DNA of 64,000 nt, taken from Rhodospirillales bacterium (GTDB taxonomy: Bacteria; Pseudomonadota; Alphaproteobacteria; Rhodospirillales; Shumkoniaceae). The stretch spans positions 145,259-209,258 of the forward strand of contig JAHDSF010000005.1 in assembly GCA_018432935.1 (NCBI GenBank), given 5' to 3'. The notes under the pieces are model-generated. The model worked only from the letters and a program-made list of their open reading frames with translations, made no database searches and had not been told where the DNA came from. This document shows positions 15,567-25,300 of this stretch, piece after piece (positions within the stretch are counted from its first letter, which is position 1; each line of letters starts with the position of its first letter). Both the position numbers and the translations under genes were made by a program.

Positions 15567-16382
15567 CTAAAACCACGTATCGGACTGCGGAAGCCGTGTA
15601 CCGAGCATGTACAGGCCGCTGTGGACGTCCAAGAGGTTCCACCCCGCGTGGCCCTTGTGTAGCTCCTCGATGAGAGCGTTGTTCTCGTACAGGGCGCCGG
15701 GTTCGAATGCCTCGTCGTCAAGCTCCGTTCCCGAAGGTGGTCGCGAAAGCACCTTCGTTTGATGAAGGATCGCAAGGGCGTTGAAAATCGGCCCGCCTGG
15801 CGGCAACAGGACGATCGGAGTGGTCAAGGTGTCTGCCAGGCCTGGGTTGGAGAACAGCGCTACCATGAACATCGCCGTTGCGTTCCAGCTGCCAATGTAC
15901 CGAGGGCGGTCGCGCGAGATGATGGCGCCAAGCCATCGCTGCTGGGCGTCTCGGTAGCCATTCAGCGTGTTGGGCAGCTCATCCGGCAATCGGACTTTTG
16001 AGAACAGGGTGTGTCCACCAGAGAGGGATTCCTCGACCGGATCCGGGCCACGCTCGAAATGGTGTCGCCGTGCGATCGCGAGGTCGTCGCCGTTCCAGTC
16101 GCTCATCAGCCAAGCGGCGGCGCCGGTGAACTCCAGGTTGATCGGGGCGAAGTGGCCCCAGGATAGGCCCATCGCATAACAGACGTGCCATGGGTTGAAG
16201 TCGGGGTAAGCAGCCAAATGGTCGGCGATCTCCCGCCGGCCGATCGAATTCAGGCTGCTGCCGCTCCAGTGAAGCAGCTCCTGCACCTTCGTTCGGGCCG
16301 GCCCGCCGCCGCGACCCCCTCCCAGGCGGCACAGTTCATGGAAGCGGCGCTGCGTCTCGTTGATGGGCTTCGGAAGAGGCAT
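15567..16382 (-). CDS. Hypothetical protein, 271 aa, restriction-operon accessory
   Basis: I do not recognise the family. ATG 16382 follows GAGGGGAGCAGT, giving 10 bp from the end of the GIY-YIG gene; a longer start at 16418 would overlap that gene. The protein is soluble and Trp-rich, with no signal peptide or clear catalytic motif. The N-terminus is basic and Gly-rich (RLGGGRGGGPARTKVQELLHW), and later segments (SWGHFAPINLEF, IVLLPPGGPIFNALAIL) look globular alpha/beta. Consistent short spacing places it in the same transcript as the methyltransferase and helicase genes. Confidence 0.65.
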   Translation of the reverse strand: MPLPKPINETQRRFHELCRLGGGRGGGPARTKVQELLHWSGSSLNSIGRREIADHLAAYPDFNPWHVCYAMGLSWGHFAPINLEFTGAAAWLMSDWNGDDLAIARRHHFERGPDPVEESLSGGHTLFSKVRLPDELPNTLNGYRDAQQRWLGAIISRDRPRYIGSWNATAMFMVALFSNPGLADTLTTPIVLLPPGGPIFNALAILHQTKVLSRPPSGTELDDEAFEPGALYENNALIEELHKGHAGWNLLDVHSGLYMLGTRLPQSDTWF

Positions 16383-16392
16383 ACTGCTCCCC

Positions 16393-16986
16393 TCAGGCGG
16401 CTTTTCGCGACCGGTCACGGCCCGGCTTCAGCAACATCCAGGGATACACGATCTCGCGCGGCATCCTACCTGCAAACCGGTATCCATCATTCACAATGTG
16501 CCACGCGCGCCCGGGATGTCTGCCCATCCCGGGAAGCGTGTACTGTTTGCGTTCGTTCCACAGATCCCACCACATCGTCCAGATGAAGATGTGCTCGAGC
16601 TCCTCGATGGCCCGACGGTTCTTGGCCAATGCGGTGCGGTAGTTGTGGAAGTCGATGTTCCCGATACTCAGCGCGGTGTCCCCCCGCTTCTTGCAGAACT
16701 CCTCTGCTTTCGGGTGGTCATAGAACCGGTGTTTCAGGTCGTTCGTGATCCCGATGTAGACTATCTTGTCCTTCGTCTTGGCCCGATGATGGTTTCGAAC
16801 CAAGGCGTATAGGTAGCCTGGAGCTTGTTCTGCCAATTCCGTGGGCGCCGGCTTGTCCGGACGCCAGATCTTGGGCTCGGTCCATGTGACCGTCACGTCT
16901 TTGAACAGCGGACTTCCCTTCGCGTTCTGAACGTCTTCGATGTTGTCTCCGTAGTAAGCTGACCGGAAACCATCCAAAGGGCTCAT
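16393..16986 (-). CDS. GIY-YIG nuclease-like protein
   Basis: The 197-aa protein carries a GIY-YIG signature: GYLYALVRN (the GIY strand, about residue 57), then KIVYIGITNDLKHRF (YIG plus the following Arg), with the expected later Glu in IEELEHIFIW. GIY-YIG domains make metal-dependent cuts in DNA and appear in restriction enzymes, UvrC and homing nucleases. The C-terminal part (WWDLWNERKQYTLPGMGRHPG) is unusual and may set specificity. It is the fifth gene of the restriction operon, 42 bp after the HEPN gene. Confidence 0.7.
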   Translation of the reverse strand: MSPLDGFRSAYYGDNIEDVQNAKGSPLFKDVTVTWTEPKIWRPDKPAPTELAEQAPGYLYALVRNHHRAKTKDKIVYIGITNDLKHRFYDHPKAEEFCKKRGDTALSIGNIDFHNYRTALAKNRRAIEELEHIFIWTMWWDLWNERKQYTLPGMGRHPGRAWHIVNDGYRFAGRMPREIVYPWMLLKPGRDRSRKAA

Positions 16987-17028
16987 CTGCTCCTCCCCCT
17001 ATACGAAAATGATTCAAGCCAATCATTC

Positions 17029-17580
17029 CTATGCATGGAACTTGTCGTATTCGGCCACCGGGTCGATTTGCTCATACTTGTCCGCGCTCGCCCCGTTGGA
17101 TAAGCGCTCAAGCACGTGCCGGGCCAAGGATCTCAACCGCTGTACGTCAACTCGCGCCACGAAATTGATGGGCTCTCTCGGGCGTGGGCGATTCCAGACC
17201 AGGAGGTGGGTAAGATCCTGTCCGTCTGCGCTTTCAGGTTTGATGTTCAAGTGGGCGATCGCGTGACGCATGAATTTCGGAATGTCAGCCAGGGATTTCG
17301 GCCACCCCTCGTCACTATGCTTGGAATCCGGAGCCTCTTCCTTTGGCCTAAGGATCTTTACGACCTCTTCGAGGTTAGCCCTTCCGTAGTCTCTTAGAAT
17401 ATCAGCCATGTATTTTCCTGACTCACCTCTCTCATGAGGCAGGACAAAAACCGCCAATAGAAACCCAATCAGGGCCGTATCTTCATATGAGATCGGTCGA
17501 TCCCCCTCGATATCGGACATATTCCTTACGGTTCGTCTCGCAAACTCCTGAATGAACCTTCCGTTCGGATAGCTCGTCAT
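17029..17580 (-). CDS. HEPN-family protein (pEK499_p136-like)
   Basis: The 183-aa helical protein begins with FARRTVRNM and YEDTALIGFLLAVFVLPHE, a pattern I associate with pEK499_p136-type HEPN proteins. It contains RHAIAH, the R-x4-H active-site motif of HEPN RNases, at about residues 106-111. HEPN domains degrade RNA and act as effectors in abortive infection and toxin systems. ATG 17580 is 3 bp after the methyltransferase stop, so the two are tightly linked. Inference: an RNase effector triggered when the modification system is challenged. Confidence 0.7.
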   Translation of the reverse strand: MTSYPNGRFIQEFARRTVRNMSDIEGDRPISYEDTALIGFLLAVFVLPHERGESGKYMADILRDYGRANLEEVVKILRPKEEAPDSKHSDEGWPKSLADIPKFMRHAIAHLNIKPESADGQDLTHLLVWNRPRPREPINFVARVDVQRLRSLARHVLERLSNGASADKYEQIDPVAEYDKFHA

Positions 17581-17583
17581 CGT

Positions 17584-20427
17584 TCACCTCACCGTGAACA
17601 CCCTCATCACTTCATCCCCGAAGTGGTTGATCACCTTCACCGCGATCCGGCCCGTGCACGGCTTCGGGAACGGGCGGGAGACGTCGCGGTAGAGGCTCGC
17701 CCAGGCCTCCTCGTCGATCTCGGCCTTGAGGCTGGTCTTGAGGGCCTTGTACGGATCGTTGGCCCCGAGGAAGTAGGCGTGGCGGACGAAGAAGCTCTCT
17801 TCGTTGTAGTCCGTGTCGATGAACCAAGCGGCAATGTCGTCGGTGTCACCGGAACGGACCTCGCCCTTCTGGGGATCGAACACGTCGACACCGAGGATCC
17901 GCACCTGGATCTGGTGGTCTTCGAGGTCCTTGATCTCGATATCCGGCTCGCCGAACACCACGAAGAGGTTCCCGGCGCCGGTGTTCTTCAGCTCGTCAGC
18001 CATGTGCAGGTCAGGGTTCATGCGCGCCTGAATGACCGTGAGCGCGCCCTGCCGATGGAACTCCGATGCGTGGGCGTCGTAGTTGAAGGCACACGCGATG
18101 AGGACGTCGAACCCGGCCTCCCGGGCCTCGCGAGCCGCGGCCACCATGTCCGGGCGCGAGACGGTCCCGAACTCCGGCCCGATGAACATGCCGGCCTTGC
18201 GCTCCTTGTCCCCCTCCATGAACCGGCCTTCGGCGGCGATGTATCCGTCGCCCGGCCATGGGGTGAGGCTGGTGAAGACGATCCGGTCCTCCTTCTTCGA
18301 CTGCTGAACGCCGGAGCGCTTCAGGTGATCGAGGACCATGTCCGCGAAGTCAGTCGCCTCCTCCCACTGGTGCGGCCTGACGGTGCGGCGCGGAGCGGGA
18401 CGTCCGGCCTCCTCAGCCTCGGAGGCGAGGAGTTCCTCCCAGAGCGTGTCGTCCACGTCCGAAGGCACCACCCGATGGGGTGACAGGCTTTCGACCGTGA
18501 ACGGTCCGGCCACACGGATCGTGCGCTTGTCCTCATAGGGCTTGTCGTAGAGGTATTCGGTTTCGGCGTTGCGGGCGATCGAGGCGTCGATTTCCTGCTG
18601 GCGGGCGATGCGTGCCTCCCACCACTTCGCGTGCGCCTCCTTCGCTGCCGGCGGCCAGCCGGCCTCGGCCTCGCGCGGGATCTCCCAATCCTCCCAGGAT
18701 CTGCCGCGCGCCGCGTTCAGGGTCGCCCGCAGGGGCTCCAGAGTGCCCTGCCACTTGTCCCAGATGACGTCGATCTCGGCATTGTTGGCGATCGACTTCA
18801 GCGTGACGTGCGGCACGCGCCCATAGACGAAGCCCTGGCGGATGTCGCCGTGGGTCGGACGGTCGGCCGACGATCTGCCGGCGACCGCGCCCTCCTTGAG
18901 GAGGCCGGCCCGGGAATCGGCCAAGAGGTAGTAGGGATAGCGCGCGCCCATCAGCCGCGCCCGCGCGAGAGCCAGAGCAACGCGGCTAGTGTCAATGGTG
19001 ATCCACCGACGCCCCCACTGTTCGGCGACAAAAGCCGTGGTACCCGAGCCGCAGGTCGGGTCCAGAACCAAGTCACCGGGATCAGTAGCCATCAGAACAC
19101 AGCGTTCTATTACTTTCGTATTAGTTTGAACTACGTAAAGCTTTGGGTCTCCAAATCCTGCGGTTGTAGTGTCCGACCACTGGTTGTTGTGCGGAAAAAC
19201 ACTGAAATCATCAAAAAAGCGAACGTACCTAAGCGTGTTCCCAAAGGGAATCAGGCGATCTGCTTGCTGGAGGCGATTCATGCCGATACGGTTCGTCTTC
19301 CAACCACCTTTGTTCGGCATGTATTCTCGTCCACTTACGGAGACTGGGAATATAGTTGTCATTCCGACACGAGTCGTTTGTGACGTTAGGTTATCTCCTG
19401 AGAACAATCTCAACCCGGTCAATTGACCTGAAAGTTCATCAGGAAGCGCAGATCGTCGAAGGCCATTTAGCTCTTGCACACGGAAATATGCCGTTCCGCC
19501 AGCACCATCGATTGTCTTTTTCTGGTATAATTGCTTGTATTTGGCTGCTTCTTTTCGCCGAGTAAACCAAATAATATGATTTGAAACGCTTGCGAGCAGG
19601 TTTGTCCCAACTGAAAAGCTACCTGCACCTGTAGTTGTCTTGAACGTTATTTGTGCCGCGAAATTCTCCTCGCCGAAAACTTCATCCATCAGCCCTCGCA
19701 CGCGATGGACATTCTCGTCGCCGATCTGAACGAAAATGGAGCCGCTGTCGGCCAGCAAGTCGCGGCAGACGGTCAGGCGGTCGCGCAGATATGTGAGGTA
19801 GGAGTGGATGCCATCCTTCCAGGTGTCGCGGAAGGCCTTCACCTGTTCCGGCTCACGGGTGATCTGGTCGACCTTGCCGTCCTTGACGTCGCGCGATCGG
19901 GTCGAAACCTGCCAGTTGGAGTTGAACCGGATTCCGTAGGGAGGGTCGATGTAGATGCACTGCACCTGCCCCCGCAAGCCTTCCTTTTCAGCGAGGCTTG
20001 CCATGACCTGCAGAGAATCGCCCAATATCAGGCGGTTGGACCAGTGCTGGTCGTGGGCGTAGAACTCAAGCCGCGCTTCGGGGTCCGGCAGACCGTTGAA
20101 GTCTCCGAAGAGGTCGGGCAGCGCATCGGGTCCCTGCTCGGTTTTCCGTTCCTTCGTCTGCCGGCGTAGATCCTCGATAATGACCTTCGGATGGACCTTC
20201 TCCTGAATGAAAAGCGGCGGGGCCTGGACGACCAAGTCGGACCAATCCTGCTCGTCCTTCCCGCGCCACACGAGCTGCGGATCCAGGTCGGTATTGCGGG
20301 GATACCGCAGCTTCTTCGGTGCCGCGTCCTCGGCCTGCACTAGCGACTGCAACTCGGCGGTCGGGATGTTCTTGCGCGTTGCCGCTCCGTGGGTGAAGGA
20401 CTCGACGTCCAGCCCGTTCTTGACCAT
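17584..20427 (-). CDS. Type III-like DNA methyltransferase (Mod)
   Basis: The 947-aa protein is a beta-class N6-adenine methyltransferase. DPPY lies at residues 161-164 (CIYIDPPYGIRFN), and the SAM-binding LDPTCGSGTT comes later, at about 454-463. Between them (about residues 245-445) is the target-recognition region, encoded by clearly AT-richer DNA (about 19,090-19,680). The long C-terminal extension (600-947) is shared with Mod proteins linked to helicase-type Res subunits. It adds a methyl group to adenine in a specific site, to mark self DNA. It sits between the DUF262 gene (20 bp upstream) and the HEPN gene (3 bp downstream). Confidence 0.9.
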   Translation of the reverse strand: MVKNGLDVESFTHGAATRKNIPTAELQSLVQAEDAAPKKLRYPRNTDLDPQLVWRGKDEQDWSDLVVQAPPLFIQEKVHPKVIIEDLRRQTKERKTEQGPDALPDLFGDFNGLPDPEARLEFYAHDQHWSNRLILGDSLQVMASLAEKEGLRGQVQCIYIDPPYGIRFNSNWQVSTRSRDVKDGKVDQITREPEQVKAFRDTWKDGIHSYLTYLRDRLTVCRDLLADSGSIFVQIGDENVHRVRGLMDEVFGEENFAAQITFKTTTGAGSFSVGTNLLASVSNHIIWFTRRKEAAKYKQLYQKKTIDGAGGTAYFRVQELNGLRRSALPDELSGQLTGLRLFSGDNLTSQTTRVGMTTIFPVSVSGREYMPNKGGWKTNRIGMNRLQQADRLIPFGNTLRYVRFFDDFSVFPHNNQWSDTTTAGFGDPKLYVVQTNTKVIERCVLMATDPGDLVLDPTCGSGTTAFVAEQWGRRWITIDTSRVALALARARLMGARYPYYLLADSRAGLLKEGAVAGRSSADRPTHGDIRQGFVYGRVPHVTLKSIANNAEIDVIWDKWQGTLEPLRATLNAARGRSWEDWEIPREAEAGWPPAAKEAHAKWWEARIARQQEIDASIARNAETEYLYDKPYEDKRTIRVAGPFTVESLSPHRVVPSDVDDTLWEELLASEAEEAGRPAPRRTVRPHQWEEATDFADMVLDHLKRSGVQQSKKEDRIVFTSLTPWPGDGYIAAEGRFMEGDKERKAGMFIGPEFGTVSRPDMVAAAREAREAGFDVLIACAFNYDAHASEFHRQGALTVIQARMNPDLHMADELKNTGAGNLFVVFGEPDIEIKDLEDHQIQVRILGVDVFDPQKGEVRSGDTDDIAAWFIDTDYNEESFFVRHAYFLGANDPYKALKTSLKAEIDEEAWASLYRDVSRPFPKPCTGRIAVKVINHFGDEVMRVFTVR

Positions 20428-20447
20428 GAATCACTCTCCCTCGATGG

Positions 20448-22355
20448 CTAGTCGGCCGCAGCCACGATGCCGGTATCGCGCAAGACGTCGGCCGGCGCCT
20501 CTTCCTCTTCGGCTGGAGCGACGTCCGCGCCGGCGATCGGGTGTCCCGTTGCCTGCGAGACCAATTTGAGGAGGCGGCGCTCCCGATCGGCGTAGAAGCC
20601 GTCGAAATCGTCAGCGCGGAGCAGCGCCGGGTCGATGCAATGGGAGTGAAGGCACCCGTCGATGACGTCCGCCCCGATCGGCGGCGTTCCCGGAGTGCCA
20701 GCCTGGAGGCGGCCGATGTACTTCGAGGGCGCCTCGCCTCCCAAGATCCGGTTGGTCCGATAGCTGAGGGGCGTCTTGTTGATGACCGTGTCATAGACCC
20801 GGACGTCGATCCCCTTCGCCTTGCACCAGGCCTCCGGGAAGATGTGATGGATGTCCACGTACTCGTCGAAGAAAACGGTGTGGCCGTACGCCTGGCCACT
20901 GCGGAAATCCTTCGCGCCTTCCTCCAGCAGGAGCGCATGAATACCCTTGTAGGCGGCGGAGAGCCGGCTGCGCATGGTGCGAAGGCGGTCGGCCCGGAAG
21001 ACGCCGTCCTTGACCGTCGTCGGCTCGGGGCCGCCGTTCAGCCATTCCGGGACCTCCATGATGTCCTTCGCGAAACGGGATTCGACGGCGGAGCCGTAGA
21101 GCTCGCCAAAGATGCCGCACCAGTACCAGCGCGCGAGCCTGGCCTTGACGGCTGCGTGCTCCCACTTCTCGCCGATCTCGGCGAGGACGGCCGCCAGCGG
21201 GACGATCTGCGTCTGGTAGGGCAGGTCGAGCACCCGGAAGATGTTGTGCTGATGCAGGAACTTCGCCGCGGTCACGAAACCCCGCTCGACCGAATCCTTG
21301 TAGGCCTTGTAGGCTTCGAGCGGCAAATCCAGGAGAGATTGCCGGGTCGCACGCACTGCCGGAAGCTCGCTCTCCGGCATCCCCTTGGCCACCGCGTCCT
21401 GGCGAACCTTCTTGGAGTGGATCAGCGCGATCGCCTGCAGGACGTCGGTGCTGGCCACCTTCTCGAGGACGCCGTACCGCTGCTCGGCAACCCGGCCGAA
21501 CGTCTGCAGGCGTTCCTGCAGGCCGGGCTTCTTCCCGTCGCCGAACCAGTCGTCCCGCAGGCGATAGCCTTGGGCGGCATACATGGCGGTGACAAGTTCG
21601 AAGGCATCGAGCGGCTTCCCGCCGGTGTTGACCTTCTCGAAGACCAGACAAACCGCCTCGTGGGACGTCTCCTGATCGAGCGAGATGACGGGGACGCGAT
21701 ACGCCTTGAAGTTCTGCAGGACCTGGTTCTTGAAGGTCTTGAACAGCTCCCGCATCTGCGGCTGGCCTTTGGCAATCCAGTGATCGCCGAACCCGTCCTG
21801 CCAGGCATCCCAGTCGAAGACCTGGTTGAGCGGGAAGAGGAGGCTCTCGTATTCGGCCTCAGGCGTGGAGAGGTCGAGCACGACTTCCCGGTTGAAGTTC
21901 GTGCGGATCGTCTTGTCCTCGTTCACGCCGACGATCGCCTCCTCGCGGTCCACGTCGTCACGCAGGCTGTCGCGGATGTCGATGTAGAACCAGCGCTTCA
22001 CCATCTTCTGCCGGGGCGTGATGGTCTCGACGACCTCCTTCCGCATGCAGGTCTGGTACAGGGACGTCATCCGCTGCTGACCGTCCAGCAGCAGCTGGTC
22101 CGGCATGCGGTCCCCGGCTTCGCGCGGGCTGCCCTGGATGGGACGGCGGGCGAAGGTGTTGGCGGCTCCCGCCTTCATCTCCAGGGTCATCAGGGCGCCG
22201 ATCGGGAACGCCTGCGAGATGGAGGCGATGAGGCTCTTGATCCGGTCCTCGTCCCACACCCAGCTGCGCTGGAAGTCGGGCAGCTGCACCTTGCCAACCG
22301 CGCAGTCGCGGAGGAGTTCCTCCAGGCCGATGGGGTTCGTCTTGAAGCTCGTCAT
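20448..22355 (-). CDS. DUF262 and HNH-domain protein (GmrSD-like)
   Basis: The 635-aa protein opens with the DUF262 (ParB/sulfiredoxin-like) signature: LPDFQRSWVWDEDRI at 25-39 and LLLDGQQRMTSLY at 88-100. Near the C-terminus, DIHHIFP at about residue 501 followed by conserved Asn residues gives an HNH-type (DUF1524-like) nuclease. This is the architecture of GmrSD-type IV restriction enzymes, which use nucleotide hydrolysis to cut modified phage DNA. Its location between the Res-like and Mod genes of a type III-like system is unusual and suggests a combined defence against both unmodified and modified DNA. Confidence 0.85.
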   Translation of the reverse strand: MTSFKTNPIGLEELLRDCAVGKVQLPDFQRSWVWDEDRIKSLIASISQAFPIGALMTLEMKAGAANTFARRPIQGSPREAGDRMPDQLLLDGQQRMTSLYQTCMRKEVVETITPRQKMVKRWFYIDIRDSLRDDVDREEAIVGVNEDKTIRTNFNREVVLDLSTPEAEYESLLFPLNQVFDWDAWQDGFGDHWIAKGQPQMRELFKTFKNQVLQNFKAYRVPVISLDQETSHEAVCLVFEKVNTGGKPLDAFELVTAMYAAQGYRLRDDWFGDGKKPGLQERLQTFGRVAEQRYGVLEKVASTDVLQAIALIHSKKVRQDAVAKGMPESELPAVRATRQSLLDLPLEAYKAYKDSVERGFVTAAKFLHQHNIFRVLDLPYQTQIVPLAAVLAEIGEKWEHAAVKARLARWYWCGIFGELYGSAVESRFAKDIMEVPEWLNGGPEPTTVKDGVFRADRLRTMRSRLSAAYKGIHALLLEEGAKDFRSGQAYGHTVFFDEYVDIHHIFPEAWCKAKGIDVRVYDTVINKTPLSYRTNRILGGEAPSKYIGRLQAGTPGTPPIGADVIDGCLHSHCIDPALLRADDFDGFYADRERRLLKLVSQATGHPIAGADVAPAEEEEAPADVLRDTGIVAAAD

Positions 22356-22368
22356 CCTCTCCCCCCCT

Positions 22369-25300
22369 CTACGCAGGCTCGCGAACCAGGAACGAGTCGA
22401 TCAGCCTTGCCAGCTGGCTTTCCATCTCGAAGACCGCGGTGAACTCGGCAAAAGCCCAACGCCCGAACCGGCCGAGGTTGTTGACCCCCGGAACCCACAA
22501 GGCCCGCATGGTCTCCGCCTTCAGTTGGGCGTCGCCGCCGCGAAAACCCTTGACCTCCATCACCACGTTCAGCAGGTCAGTATGGCCGTCGTCGATCTGG
22601 ACGATGTAGTCGGGCAGGTACTTGCGCGGGGTGGCGCCATCCCGGTACGGAACCTCGAAACCCAAGGCCTGGTTCTTGACGTAAGCGCGAACACGCGGGT
22701 GGGTCTCCAGGGCCAGGGCGAACTGGGCCTCCCAATCGGAGTCGCATACGACCCAGTTCACGTGGCACCGGTCCGGGTTCGTCTTCCAGCGTGTCTTCTT
22801 GCTGGTGTTGAAGTTGACGAACCGGCTGGAGCCGACGGGGTTGTAGGCGTCCAGGATAGCCTTCACGCGGCGGGCGCCGGCATCGGTCCGCTGGCAGGCG
22901 AGATAGATCCGCTCGGCCGCCTGATCGGCGATCTCCTGATACATGAGCTGCGCCGGGAAGGTGCCGCCCGAGCACTTGAGATAGCCGCCGTCGATCCACT
23001 CGCGGGTGATCCGCTTGAGTTGGCCGAACAGGTGCAGCTTCGGCTCCTGACCGGGGTCGCGGAAGTGCTTGAACAGTAGGTGCTTCGCGAGGTTGTAGCA
23101 GACGGTGCTCGGCCGGACCTTCTCGAGGTGCTTGATGTCCAGCGTGACGCCCTCGCCGACGATGCCCTCCAGCAGCACCGTGCACGGCCCGACCCGTTCC
23201 GGGGTCAGATGGAGTACGGAATCCTGCGTAAACCGGGCCTGCAGCCGTTCGTCCGGAAGCTCCACCCGATAGCCTTCGACCCGCGGGAACCTGACTTCCA
23301 GCATCTCCCGTTCGCGGACGGCGAAGACGTGGACGGTTTCGCGGGGCGGTTTGGGTGGCGCGACGACGGGCTTGGCCGTGAAGTCGAAGGGGATACCGAG
23401 GATGTCGGCGTACTCGGCGTTGAACAGGCCGTCATCGTTGAGCTCGTAGGACTGGCGGCGCAAGGCTCGGCCGACCACCTGCTCGCAGAGAAGCTGGGTT
23501 CCGAAAGCCCGGACGCCGAGGATGTGGGTCACGGTGTTTGCGTCCCACCCTTCGGTGAGCATGCTGACGGAGACGACGCAGCGGATCGACTCCCCCAGGC
23601 GGCCGGGCTTCCCGACCGTGTTCATGACCTCCCGCAAGAGATCCTGGTCCGTGATCTTCTCCGCGGCCGCGGCGCCGGACCGCTGGGCAAGTTCACGCTT
23701 GAACTGGTCGATCTCATCCGACGCGACCGCGCGGAAATCCTTGTCCAAGGCGTCGCCCGACTCGAGCTGCTCGGAGTCGATCAGAAGCGTACGGGGGCGA
23801 GGCAGGCGGTTCCCATGCTCGTCGTAGTTCCGGAACAGCTCCAGCCGGCCGTCGTGGAAGTGGGTGTTCCCGTCCTCATCCTCACGCAGGAATCCCGAGA
23901 TGAAGTCATAGAGGAGCTTGGAAGTCGCGGTGTTATTGCAGACGACGATGAAGACCGGCGGGACGCCGATCCCTTCCTTGTCCCATAAGTCGAACGTCTT
24001 CTCGTAGTGGCCGTAGAGCGCGTAAAGGGCCGTCTGAAGTTCAGAGGGCAGCTTGTGCGGATCCAGGCTCTCCGACTTCCCGCGGCCCTTCTTCGGCATC
24101 TTCTTGCCGATGTGTTCCCACAGGTTCCGGTACACCGGCATCTCGGCGTTGGGCAGGTTGTCGGCGACGGGAACGCGCGGCAGCTTGACGATGCCGCATT
24201 CGATTGCATCCATGAGCGAGAAGTCTGAGATCGTCCAAGGGAATAACGTTCCCTCGGCGTAGCCCGAGCCACGCAAGAAGAATGGCGTCGCCGACAGGTC
24301 ATAGACCGCCTGCAGCCCCAGCTTCCGCTTTACGATCTCGATGCCGTTGATCCAGAGCCGGGCGGCTTCGTTGTTTTTCTTCGCCTCGTCCTTCTCCTCG
24401 CCCGACAGACCGGCGCCGCCGTTGGCGCCCGGCTTCTCCCGATAGCAGTGATGAGCCTCGTCGTTGATGACGACGATCCGCTTGATGCCCATCAGGTCCG
24501 GCATCACCCGCTGCAGCATCTGGCCTTCGGTCTCGAGCGTGTTGACGTCGTTGCCGCGGCCCTTCAGCAGGGCGCGGCCGACCTTCGAGACCTCCATGCG
24601 CTCACGCTGCTTCAGCGCGTGGTAATTCGTGATGACGATCTTCGCCCGGTCGATATCGGGCAGCATGTCGGTCGGGACCAGCTCGCGGGTCTTGTAGTAG
24701 CTGTCGGGGTCATTCGGCAGGAGGACCCGCAGCCGGTCGCGGATAGTGATGCCGGGGGTGACGATCAGGAAGCCGCGGCTGTAGCTTTTGGCGTTCGGGT
24801 GCCGGACGGCGTTGGCGACGTGCCAGGCGATCAGCATGGCCATGACGGTCGTCTTGCCGGACCCCGTCGCCATCTTCATCGCCAGCCGGAGCAGCGCGGG
24901 GTTCGCCTGCTCGTTGGCGCCGCGGACGTGATCCCAGAACTTCGCCCCCTGCTTGCCGAGCTTGGGAGCGACCTCGGTCAACCAGATGATGGTCTCGACG
25001 GCTTCGACTTGGCAGAAGAACGGCCGGATCCCCGCGAAAGGATGATGCCGCCAGTGTTGGAGCAGACGCGCGGTGGTCGGCGTAACGTTCCAGTCTGACG
25101 GGTTCGAAAGCTTCCGCCACGCGTCGACATACGTGCGGATCTCGTTGATGATCGGGGTCGGATTGTACTCCTGCTCGGCCGTAGTCAGCCCGTGCTCGTC
25201 GGCGAACACAAAACCGGCTTGCTCGGCCGCCTTCTTCTTGCCCTTCTGCTTCTTCGGCTTGGGGACCGGCGTGATCAGTTCCGAGCGGCGCCGGCCGTGA

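Noticed and set aside
20541..22442. 633-codon open frame on the plus strand
   Set aside because: It is antisense to the DUF262/HNH gene, which has clear motifs. Long antisense frames are expected in GC-rich DNA.
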